From: Candidatus Aegiribacteria sp.
Lineage (GTDB): Bacteria > Fermentibacterota > Fermentibacteria > Fermentibacterales > JCC-6
Direction of reading: 5' to 3'
NCBI GenBank assembly: GCA_030600975.1
Contig: JAUVUL010000141.1
Span: forward strand, 1 to 5,852
Length of the DNA: 5,852 bases
Shown: in pieces, positions 1-5,407 of the stretch
How the letters are laid out: every line of letters starts with the position of its first letter
Position numbering within the stretch: the first letter of the stretch is position 1
Made by a program: the position numbers and the translations under genes
The notes under the pieces: model-generated
Seen by the model: the letters and a program-made list of their open reading frames with translations, nothing else
Database searches by the model: none
Told to the model about the DNA's origin: nothing

Positions 1-1519
1 GGTTCCGGTGCAGCGTTTTTTTGCCGGGCTGGCATTTGAGCAACTTATCGCTTTTATGAATGAACTGACTCCCCGGTATATTCCTGAACAAACCATGGTG
101 AAAAAATTCGGTGACCGGGAAACTCATATGAGTTTCGTGGTTTCCGGAGCCCTGGAACAAACCACCCGCCATCCTTTGAAAAAGGATGAAAAGGTCCGGG
201 AAAAAACAAAGAAGGACCTTATCGAAAACGACTTTTTTGGTGAAATTTATCCATTTGAAGAGGAAAAAGTATCTCAAACAGAAATTAAGACAATCACTCG
301 CGTTGAATTGGCCGAAATCTCCAAATCCATGCTGACGAAAATTTGCAGCACGCAGAAATCTACTTGCTGATATAACCCGTATGCCGGAATTGTGCTCTAA
401 GTAATCGATCCTATCTTCTCTAACGACCATATATCTCTTCGCAACTCCAAGGCGATCAGAAAAGTATTTAATAGGTGTTAGTCTTCCTCCGGGCTTACTT
501 TTGCACTCTACGGTAAACCAGGGATTGTTTTCCCAGACCATCAGGAAATCTACTTCCCGCTTATCGGTGTCTCTCAAGTAGAAGAGTTTTACGGAATAAC
601 CATACTCATCGGTAATGAAATGACAGAATTTCAGAAGATGAGAAGCAACCATGTTCTCAAACCGTTTTACTTGATCCTCAAGAACTGACCAGTCCCAGAG
701 ATAGTACTTTGATTCTTTTCGTAAGGCTCTTTGAAGGCTTTTATGATATGGAGGTACTTTATAGGAGAAGTAGTTTTCGCAGAATACTGACAGCCAACTC
801 TTGACTGTTTTCGGACTGACTTGCAGATCCCCGGCTAAAGAGTTCATTGAGAGAGGAGAGCATACCCGATCGTTAAGCAAGTGTCCCATCGTTTCCAGTT
901 TTGTGATCAAGTTCACCCTGGATGTATCTCTTATGTCCTCCCGGATAACAGTCTCGAATCTGTTTCGTTTCCATCTTCGCCACTGTCGCTTATTTGATGC
1001 AAGCAGAGGTTCAGGGAAACCTCCGAATTCTAGAAGTTGTGCAAGGTCTTCATCCTCTACACTGAAATCAAGTTCTGGTGGAATATCGTGCTGTATTTGA
1101 AAAGAATCACAGCTGTTCAGTGAGTATTCCTTAACTGAAAAAGGATGTAATCTGTGTAGATGGTATCTCCCGGAGAGCGAATCTCCTCCCTTTCGGAAAA
1201 TATTTAACCTTGAGCTACCAGTAATAAGGACATGCATATCATCTGTTTTAGTATCCCAAATCCCTTTTACTAGATTTTTCCAGTCCGGATTTTTATGTAC
1301 TTCGTCCAGAATTAGGAGATCTGCATCCGGACTCCAGTGCATTCTGGCTATCTTTTGCCTATGATCAGGATTATCCCAATTTAGATATACCGGATGGGAG
1401 TATCCCTTCGCTGTCATCTTGGCAAGTGTAGTTTTACCAACCTGCCTTGGACCGGCAAGGAAAACCATTTTAGTTTTCAGGTCTTGCTCTATAACGCTTT
1501 GCAGGTATCTTATCTTCAT
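1..1519 (-). CDS. AAA_14/DUF4143-type ATP-binding protein, stop beyond window
   Basis: Reading from the ATG at 1519, the protein begins MKIRYLQSVIEQDLKTKMVF. It carries a Walker A motif GPRQVGKTT at residues 23-31, a Walker B motif LLILDEVHK at 68-76, a TGSSRL sensor-like motif near 100-105 and the SLSGRY box at 114-119. A DUF4143 part follows, with the typical SPKTVKSWL helix and, near 325-340, the PD-(D/E)XK-like pair VDFL...VECK. AGGAG lies just before the start. The family is common, lineage-patchy and mostly of unknown function; roles in toxin-antitoxin-like or mobile contexts are suggested but not shown here. Family-like sequence (ending around RVISASRFL) stops near base 350, about 390 residues, the usual length. 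No stop codon follows: I read the frame open to base 1, antisense to the plus-strand CNB-domain frame. The natural stop is therefore lost or lies outside the window. Confidence 0.88.
   Translation of the reverse strand, partial: MKIRYLQSVIEQDLKTKMVFLAGPRQVGKTTLAKMTAKGYSHPVYLNWDNPDHRQKIARMHWSPDADLLILDEVHKNPDWKNLVKGIWDTKTDDMHVLITGSSRLNIFRKGGDSLSGRYHLHRLHPFSVKEYSLNSCDSFQIQHDIPPELDFSVEDEDLAQLLEFGGFPEPLLASNKRQWRRWKRNRFETVIREDIRDTSRVNLITKLETMGHLLNDRVCSPLSMNSLAGDLQVSPKTVKSWLSVFCENYFSYKVPPYHKSLQRALRKESKYYLWDWSVLEDQVKRFENMVASHLLKFCHFITDEYGYSVKLFYLRDTDKREVDFLMVWENNPWFTVECKSKPGGRLTPIKYFSDRLGVAKRYMVVREDRIDYLEHNSGIRVISASRFLRAANFRQHGFGDFGQFNASDCLNFCLRYFFLFKWINFTKKVVFDKVLLCFFPDLFILFQRMAGGLFQGSGNHETHMSFPVTEFFHHGLFRNIPGSQFIHKSDKLLKCQPGKKTLHRN
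2..370 (+). CDS. Partial cyclic-nucleotide-binding-domain protein, probably degraded at 3' end
   Basis: The frame is already open at the left edge (a GTG lies at 8), so the start may be outside the window. The sequence follows the Crp/CAP-like cNMP-binding beta-roll: FFAGLAFEQLIAFMNEL at the start, FVVSGALEQTT in the middle, then the phosphate-binding cassette opening DFFGEI and the closing strand VELAEISKSML. The cassette arginine that usually contacts the cyclic-nucleotide phosphate is not visible (VSQTEIKTIT where families have PRTA-like sequence), so ligand binding is doubtful. The frame ends at TGA 368-370 just after the last helix begins. Skipping one base near 347 would give a family-like tail (NLLADITRMPEL) to a TAA at 402-404, suggesting a frameshift. 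The whole region is antisense to the ATPase frame in codon register, so one of the two may be non-functional. Confidence 0.55.
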   Translation, partial: VPVQRFFAGLAFEQLIAFMNELTPRYIPEQTMVKKFGDRETHMSFVVSGALEQTTRHPLKKDEKVREKTKKDLIENDFFGEIYPFEEEKVSQTEIKTITRVELAEISKSMLTKICSTQKSTC

Positions 1520-1520
1520 A

Positions 1521-1530
1521 ATACTCCTTC
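1521..1530 (-). promoter_or_regulatory. Ribosome binding site of the ATPase
   Basis: On the minus strand GAAGGAG is followed by TATT and then the ATG at 1519. This is a strong Shine-Dalgarno with short spacing and it supports the chosen start. Confidence 0.6.
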
Positions 1531-1595
1531 GGTATTAATGGAGTGTATTCCAAATATATCATGATAATTTTGGAGTGCAACCCATGATTACCGAA
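1528..1595. repeat. 34-bp-arm imperfect palindrome at the ATPase leader
   Basis: Pairing outward from the centre of TCATGA (1559-1564), about 25 of 34 positions are Watson-Crick pairs and two more are G-T pairs. The arms read TTCGGTATTAATGGAGTGTA from 1528 on the plus strand, and TTCGGTAATCATGGGTTGCA from 1595 on the minus strand. It lies between the degraded 3' end of the TonB-domain gene and the ATPase start, and spans a possible ATPase promoter. It could be an operator, an mRNA leader hairpin, a terminator of the upstream gene, or the scar of an inserted element. There is no clean U-tract, so a simple terminator is not the best fit. Confidence 0.75.
1553..1580 (-). promoter_or_regulatory. 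Candidate sigma-70-like promoter for the ATPase
   Basis: On the minus strand TTGCAC (1580-1575) and TATATT (1558-1553) are separated by 16 bp, about 35 bases before the ATPase ATG. Both boxes match the consensus in part and sit inside the palindrome, an arrangement that would suit autoregulation. This rests on motif matching in AT-rich DNA only. Confidence 0.3.
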
Positions 1596-2017
1596 ATATT
1601 CCATTCTCCACATTTATTTCGGAATGCTGCATCAAGAGCAGCCTGATCCAGAATGCTATAATCACTAGATTGAAGCAATTCTATTTCTTTTATAGTTCCG
1701 GTGGTATCAATGTAAAAGCTGATTAATACTTCACCTTCTATACCAGCAGTTCTTGCACTCTCGGGATAATCCGGAACTGGACGAAACATACATTCAGGAG
1801 AACAGTCCATTTGTATCCTCGAAAGGCTATCGACTCGATCCTCGTTTTGCTCGGGTATGCTATTTTGCCCTGATACTTGCTCTTCAAACTCTTCAAGATT
1901 CATCAAGTAAGACAAGATTCCCTTATCATTAGCAGTATTTCCGATACTTCCGTCTTCATCGGTGGATCACGCCAGAATAAGGGCCATGTACACAACCGCT
2001 ACTGCCATTATCTTCAT
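1559..2017 (-). pseudogene. TonB C-terminal-domain lipoprotein with TGA at the lipobox cysteine
   Basis: From ATG 2017 the frame reads MKIMAVAVVYMALILA, then TGA (1969-1967), then STDEDGSIGNTANDKG and on without further stops. One lysine followed by a hydrophobic run ending LILA is a lipoprotein signal peptide in which the next residue should be the lipidated cysteine; TGC or TGT to TGA is a single-base change. After an acidic linker, residues from about 85 match a TonB C-terminal domain: PVPDYPESARTAGIEGEVLI, then FYIDTTGTIKEIELLQSSD and AALDAAFRNK. In the family such a domain contacts an outer-membrane receptor or serves as a periplasmic module. The C-terminus is also abnormal: the expected final strand (PA....PV.VW..-PF.F pattern) is replaced by unrelated residues where the palindrome begins. 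Translation could restart at ATG 1915, but that product would lack an export signal. Probably a pseudogene with damage at both ends. Confidence 0.8.
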
Positions 2018-2124
2018 ATTGCTTTTTTTAGTATACGTTGGCTTGAATCTACTCCTTGATAATCATGCAAGAGTATGATTACTCTCAATCTCTTCCGAAA
2101 CTTTAACAAAGCATTCGTCTGATT

Positions 2125-2156
2125 CATCTATGATAGTTCGATAATCTATCATGATG
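2125..2156. repeat. Hairpin-forming inverted repeat
   Basis: ATGATAG (2130-2136) pairs with CTATCAT (2146-2152) across a 9-base loop. The stem extends through a T-G pair and CAT/ATG with one bulged base. It is AT-rich, has no U-tract and lies upstream of the TonB-domain gene. Its role is unknown; it may be an operator or a remnant. Confidence 0.4.
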
Positions 2157-2163
2157 CCCCGCC

Positions 2164-2204
2164 ACAGAAGCGAATACCCCCTTCATGGGGGTTTTTACTT
2201 CTGT
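2164..2204 (+). terminator. Intrinsic terminator, two-tiered hairpin
   Basis: ACCCCC (2176-2181), loop TTCAT and GGGGGT (2187-2192) form a strong stem followed by TTTTT on the plus strand. An outer stem ACAGAAG (2164-2170) with CTTCTGT (2198-2204) encloses it. There is no recognisable plus-strand gene immediately upstream, so it may be left over from a deleted gene or terminate a short transcript. Confidence 0.6.
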
Positions 2205-2218
2205 AGGTAAGTTGTTGA

Positions 2219-2582
2219 TTCGGACCTTTGATCGGAGATCAAAATGGTGAGTTTACCCTGAGTGAGCCTAGCCCGGATCCATCACAAACACTCTGCTGCA
2301 GCGATGCATATGACTGCGTATACTGCGTTATGCTCACGCATCCGTCCTCGACGTACTGTTCAAGTACGCCTCCGGAGTCTGCGATCGCAAGCCTTGTATC
2401 CACAGCCTTCTACAACGCTTCGCTACGAGCGCTTATGATGGATCCGGGCTAGCAAGTCGAAGGGAAACAGTAAATGTTCTGATCTTCGCGTCGCTGAAGT
2501 GAGTTTCCGTGGCATCGGTAATGATAGTCCAAGTGGTGTTCACAAGTACACTTTCGGCATGGTTGGAACAGATCAGAGCTGA
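2219..2582 (+). pseudogene. Gene remnant split by a small inverted-repeat element
   Basis: Before the element one frame reads GDQNGEFTLSEPS. After it another frame reads AKSKGNSKC-like residues (SKSKGNSKCSDLRVAEV, then SFRGIGNDSPSGVHKYTF) and ends at TGA 2580-2582. Removing 181 bp (2272-2452), which leaves one CTAG copy, joins the halves as ...SEPSKSKGNSK... in a single frame. The upstream part begins just after a TGA at 2216-2218, so the 5' portion of the gene is lost. I do not recognise the family; the composition (Gly, Ser, charged residues, beta-prone) suits an extracellular domain. The idea that this is one interrupted gene is inference from frame restoration and protein-like composition. 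Confidence 0.5.
2268..2452. mobile_element. Small non-coding element with 17-bp perfect inverted ends (MITE-like or palindromic repeat)
   Basis: CTAGCCCGGATCCATCA (2268-2284) is the exact reverse complement of TGATGGATCCGGGCTAG (2436-2452). The ends begin and finish with CTAG, which could be a 4-bp target duplication or part of the repeat. Inside are further structures: CGTACT (2352-2357) and AGTACG (2363-2368) around a 5-base loop, flanked by TCCG/CGGA; a GCATA/TATGC pair; a short direct repeat ACTGCGT; and the palindrome GCGATCGC. The interior is GC-richer than its flanks and has no convincing gene. It resembles the short structured repeats dispersed in many bacterial genomes. No transposase is nearby, so any movement would need help in trans. 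Mobility is inferred, not seen. Confidence 0.62.
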
Positions 2583-2627
2583 CAGAGGTAGATATATATA
2601 TTCAAGACACTGATGAAAGGGGTTTCT

Positions 2628-3026
2628 ATGAGGTTTACAGCAGCAGCGGCAGCGGCAGTGGCTGTTTTTCTAGTGCTTTCCTGTGGCGACCCGGCCATGG
2701 TCTCGTTCTACTCCCCCGATCCTTCCTTATTGACTGCCGAAGCGGACACCACGAACAGTATTTCTCTCTCATGGACCAGATCAACCGAGGATGTAGACAC
2801 ATTCGACTGCTACATCGTCTATAGATCCTTGACCGAGAATACCGCCACTGACAGTACCATCTCCACCAGTATCGTCATTATCAGCGAGCAGGACGATACC
2901 ACCTACACTGACGATGATTTACAGTGGAATACTACTTAATATTATGCTCTGTTAACCGTAAGTTATCTCGAGGGGGGGAAGGCCTGGAGCAACGAGGTCT
3001 CTGCGACCACACCCAATGAGCCCTGA
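2628..3026 (+). pseudogene. FN3-like lipoprotein with one in-frame TAA
   Basis: The ATG at 2628 is preferred over the one at 2613 because AAAGGGG sits five bases before it. The protein starts MRFTAAAAAAVAVFLVLSC, a clear lipoprotein signal with lipobox VLSC, so it would be anchored in a membrane facing the periplasm or outside. From about residue 40 a fibronectin type III-like domain follows (SISLSWTRSTEDVDTFDCY, then IVYRS). A TAA at 2937-2939 (codon 104) stops it after LQWNTT, but the same frame continues YYALLTVSYLEGGKAWSNEV and ATTPNEP to TGA 3024-3026, which is exactly the end of an FN3 fold (TYYYALLTV strand, WSNEVSATTP close). The stop replaces the first tyrosine of the YYY strand, a one-base change from TAC or TAT. 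Without the last strands the domain should not fold. Probably a recent pseudogene or a sequence error. Confidence 0.85.
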
Positions 3027-3084
3027 TAAAGCCCGGGACGGTTCTGGACATCATCGCTATTGAAGCTTCCTCATCGTGCTGGTT

Positions 3085-3105
3085 GGATGGACATTTCTTC
3101 CATCC
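3085..3105 (+). terminator. Weak hairpin downstream of the FN3 lipoprotein
   Basis: GGATGGA (3085-3091) pairs perfectly with TCCATCC (3099-3105) over a 7-base loop, followed by TGGAATTTT. It lies about 60 bases past the lipoprotein's final stop, in a convergent spacer. The U-tract is short and displaced, so terminator function is tentative. Confidence 0.3.
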
Positions 3106-3243
3106 TGGAATTTTCAAGATGTGGCCGGAACTCCGCAACATGATTAAGCATTTAATCGTGTTATCGAAGATTCTATGAGGAAAGCTCGATAATCGATCAA
3201 GATACTCCGTCATGATTAGATTAAATTGTAACAAATACCGGTT

Positions 3244-3264
3244 AATTCGTAAGTGGTACGAATT
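3244..3264 (-). terminator. Hairpin immediately after the secreted beta-sandwich gene
   Basis: AATTCGT and ACGAATT, 7 bp each with a 7-base loop, begin one base past the TAG at 3268-3266. The stem is AT-rich with no U-tract, so it is a weak or factor-assisted 3' end at best. Confidence 0.3.
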
Positions 3265-3265
3265 T

Positions 3266-3868
3266 CTAGAAGAGAGCCTTGATGCTACCCCAGGTCGTGG
3301 TCTGCAGACCTGCCGGTGAGTCCAGAATGAGCCATGGCGCCAGGTTTCGAAATATGGTAGCCCCGGGTGAACCAAATTTACCGACGATGGTTCTCCGCCC
3401 GGTAGTGGGCCAGTTCCAGGAGAAGATTGCATCCCCTTCCTCTGAGCATCCGTTCCAAGCTACTTCTATGAGCAGGTTATTTTCGAGATTGTAGCTAAAT
3501 GGGGAATCCAGCACGAGTTCGATTTCGTGATCCGGCATTGTGGATACCAACATAGAGTTCCTCTCCATAGCCACGGTCTTGGTTCCTGGGATGTAATTGT
3601 CATCGAAGATCGGTCCCAGCGTATCCTGGTCTGTCAATCCCATATGGATCTCGAAATCATAGTAAGTTGTCGACCCGGGACCTCCGGAATCGAACATAGC
3701 GAAGGTAAGAGAGCCTATCAGGAGAGATTGATTTATTTCTTCCGCTAGCACTACCACCTGGTAGCGAAGCTGTCCACATCAAGAACTGAACGGATATAGA
3801 AGTGACGTATTACGATCTCCAATGGTAATTGTACAAATGACTGAGAATATCATCAGAGATGCTGTCAT
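3266..3868 (-). pseudogene. Secreted beta-sandwich surface protein with one in-frame TGA
   Basis: From ATG 3868 the frame reads MTASLMIFSVICTITIGDRN, a signal-peptide-like hydrophobic start, then TSLLYPFSS, TGA (3781-3779, codon 30), and CGQLRYQVVVLAEEINQSLL onward to TAG at 3266, 200 residues in all. The body has the pattern of domains in secreted, C-terminally sorted multidomain proteins: RYQ..-LAEEI, GSLTFAMFDSGG, HMGLTDQDTLGPIFDDNY-PGT, a PFSYNLENNLLIEVAWNG segment, and a closing GSIKALF. Such domains are extracellular beta-sandwiches of unknown ligand. Here the domain stands alone, without the large catalytic or sorting modules it is often joined to, which suggests 3' loss as well. The part after TGA could start at GTG 3757 but would not be exported. 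It converges on the FN3 lipoprotein gene. Confidence 0.8.
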
Positions 3869-3988
3869 AATCAGTACTTCACTCGACTATCTATGCAATT
3901 CCGCAAACTTATGTGAAATATGTATAATATTCTAGTGGAATAATTTAACATAATTAACCGAAAGAGTAAATTAAAAGCAGGGTTTTAT

Positions 3989-4021
3989 GCAAAAGGCACT
4001 ATCTCGTGTGATTGCCTTTGC
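3989..4021. repeat. Inverted repeat GCAAAAGGCA / TGCCTTTGC
   Basis: The arms at 3989-3998 and 4013-4021 pair over nine base pairs with one bulged A and a 14-base loop. No U-tract follows on either strand. It may be an operator or a decayed terminator. Confidence 0.35.
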
Positions 4022-4083
4022 CCACTGCCATTAATAAGATAATTCCGGTTCGAGTAGTACTCCGAGTTTCAAGGAAAACGAAG

Positions 4084-4099
4084 TTTCCCTGAAGGGAAA
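4084..4099 (-). terminator. Probable terminator of the YbaK-family gene
   Basis: The self-complementary TTTCCCTGAAGGGAAA forms a 6-bp stem with a tetraloop. On the minus strand it is followed by CTTCGTTTT. It lies about 95 bases beyond the TAG of the deacylase gene and is the only reasonable 3' end in that direction. Confidence 0.45.
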
Positions 4100-4194
4100 T
4101 CCCACTTCCCCCAGAGCAGAATTAGTAACAGGTGCTGATTAACAGACTTTCTTCAGGAGAGTGAGAAGAGCAACAGTTCCGCTGCTTGAAAAGC

Positions 4195-4662
4195 CTATTC
4201 CGGACGCGAGAGCGGCGCGACCTTCGGCATCGCCAGCGACTCGAAGTCGGCATATGAAAGCCGGACAAGTTCGCTGTGTGAACCCGCGTTGAACGCAATC
4301 TCCTCATCCTCTGTAAGCTCGAGAGCCACGAACACGTCTATGCCGTAGATGTTCCCGAAGGGGGGCATGGCGCCGAGTTCGCATCCCGGGAAGGCCTCGA
4401 TGAATTCCTCCTCGACCGCGATCTCCACCTTCGCCCCTCCAGTCGCATCGCTCAGTTTATCGAGATCCAGCATCCGCTGAGCGGGGATGACAGCCATGGC
4501 CAGCTTACCGTCGATTTTGACCATCACGGTCTTGGCCAGCTCCCTCCCCTTGATATGAGCGGAAGCTGCAATCTCCTGGGCTGTGAACGCAGGGGAGTGA
4601 CGGATTGTAATGTACCTTACACCGTTCGAGTCGAGGAATTCCCTCAGTCTTTCAACCGGCAT
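4195..4662 (-). CDS. YbaK/ProX-family aminoacyl-tRNA deacylase
   Basis: This 155-residue protein is a complete YbaK domain, the trans-editing fold that hydrolyses mischarged aminoacyl-tRNA (typically on tRNA-Pro) in the cytoplasm. Visible signatures are YITIRHSPAFTAQEIA near the start, the conserved lysine region GRELAKTVMVK (residues 39-49, K44 the likely catalytic lysine), AMAVIPAQRMLDLDKL, the G-x-x-x-P-F-G loop in ELGAMPPFGNIYG, and the closing FNAGSH...V.LSYADF. The start is set at ATG 4662 because GGGAGG lies six bases before it; the ATG at 4668 directly abuts that site. The leader contains the 10-bp palindrome CGGACGTCCG (4692-4701). The gene is intact, ends in TAG and is visibly richer in GC and GC-ending codons than its neighbours. 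Which amino acid it edits (Ala, Cys or other) cannot be told from the sequence. Confidence 0.93.
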   Translation of the reverse strand: MPVERLREFLDSNGVRYITIRHSPAFTAQEIAASAHIKGRELAKTVMVKIDGKLAMAVIPAQRMLDLDKLSDATGGAKVEIAVEEEFIEAFPGCELGAMPPFGNIYGIDVFVALELTEDEEIAFNAGSHSELVRLSYADFESLAMPKVAPLSRPE

Positions 4663-4668
4663 GATCAT

Positions 4669-4674
4669 CCTCCC
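4669..4674 (-). promoter_or_regulatory. Ribosome binding site deciding the YbaK start
   Basis: GGGAGG on the minus strand is six bases from the ATG at 4662 and zero bases from the ATG at 4668, which favours the shorter protein. Confidence 0.7.
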
Positions 4675-4768
4675 TTATCCTACCCGGACTACGGACGTCC
4701 GAGGTTCGAGTGAAGTCATATCTATAAGTCTATCATAACAAGGAATTGGAGTGATAGAAATTCTGATT

Positions 4769-5101
4769 TCATACCACTAGCAACGCAGCCTTCAGATCAC
4801 GAGCGTATTCCGGAGAGAGACTCTCACCGTTGGTCATCAGCACTGGTTTCATGCCCTGTTCTGCAATGAAGGCCACAACTTCAGTGAGATCAGGATATAT
4901 AAGTGGCTCTCCTCCGGCGATAGCTATGCGCTCGCAGTTAGTAAGTTTCTGGCACAGCTGGACTTCTTCCTTGATTAGCTCCAGTGGACGATGCCCCTCA
5001 AGTTGTTGCCTGAAGCAACCCGGGCAGGAGAGATCACAACTGTCAGTAACTTCTATCCACGTGCCCGGCGTATAAACTTGTGTCCAGGGAAATCTGTACA
5101 T
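4769..5101 (-). pseudogene. Truncated radical SAM protein
   Basis: The frame starts MYRFPWTQVYTPGTWIEVTD and contains the iron-sulfur motif CDLSCPGC (C22, C26, C29; CxxxCxxC), the SAM-contacting GGEP at residues 63-66, and MTNGESL near 89-95. These are the first half of a radical SAM barrel. The product ends at residue 110 after ARDLKAALLVV, where the family continues for roughly 200 or more residues with substrate-binding and C-terminal parts. No continuation was recognised in any frame before the YbaK leader, so the 3' two thirds is deleted. A TGA precedes the ATG in frame and no good Shine-Dalgarno is seen. A four-strand partial barrel is not expected to be active. The substrate cannot be inferred. 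Confidence 0.83.
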
Positions 5102-5407
5102 ACTGCTTCTTTGAAACGCAACTAATCCTCATGAAGCAGCCAGTGATGTTATCATCCTTGCCTGATCAAGAGATCAGACGTACTGGAATACACTGGCATC
5201 CTGACTTTTGCTGGTTGCTTATATCTACCATATGGATAACGAATCATTCAGGCAAACCGTGTTGCAGCTGTTTCTGTGATCGTGCAGAGGAGGTTCTTTC
5301 TTCGGCTGAATGGTCCGAATGAAATAGCAGCATAGGATTCATATCAACCAAGTAAAGGAACGACTTAAAGAAAAGCTGCATGCAAAATTCGACAGTCCAG
5401 GACTATT
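5102..5407. other. Spacer with no recognisable gene
   Basis: Short frames exist on both strands (for example a 45-codon minus-strand frame at 5244-5381 starting MQLFFKSFLYLVDMNPMLLF, and an opposite plus-strand frame over 5080-5322), but none shows a family pattern or a ribosome binding site. A 6-bp inverted repeat CTGATC/GATCAG lies at 5162-5177. It may contain remnants too decayed to recognise. Confidence 0.4.

Larger units (their letters stand above)
3869..4194. other. Gene-free AT-rich spacer
   Basis: No convincing coding frame is seen here. The part from about 3895 to 3990 is strongly AT-rich and probably holds the promoter of the minus-strand beta-sandwich gene, but no box pair is good enough to name. 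Two hairpins near 4000 and 4090 are listed separately. Confidence 0.5.

Noticed and set aside
801..1100. 99-codon plus-strand open frame
   Set aside because: It lies fully antisense to the well-supported ATPase and has a serine/arginine-rich shadow composition.
1..2017. Defence or toxin-antitoxin system built on the DUF4143 ATPase
   Set aside because: The ATPase has no intact partner gene; its neighbours are damaged, unrelated genes. Nothing beyond its family supports a defence role here.
2228..2452. 74-codon plus-strand frame through the inverted-repeat element
   Set aside because: It reads from the gene remnant into the non-coding structured element and stops at its far edge. Only the first dozen or so codons belong to the remnant.
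2268..2452. Integron attC site or CRISPR-like unit
   Set aside because: There is no integrase, cassette array, periodic repeat or attC core-site consensus; the perfect 17-bp ends fit a MITE-like repeat better.
2932..3432. 166-codon minus-strand open frame
   Set aside because: It overlaps the tail of the FN3 gene and the 3' part of the beta-sandwich gene in another frame. It is rich in Arg, Pro and Ser, with no family pattern or ribosome binding site.
1559..3868. Genome-wide stop-codon recoding (TGA as Cys, TAA as Tyr)
   Set aside because: The stops differ (TGA, TAA), occur once per gene, and neighbours show truncation, a split gene and a likely frameshift, which recoding does not explain. 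The long ATPase and deacylase frames contain no internal stop codons. Decay is simpler.
5080..5322. 80-codon plus-strand open frame
   Set aside because: It starts inside the radical SAM gene on the other strand, lacks a Shine-Dalgarno and shows no recognisable motif.
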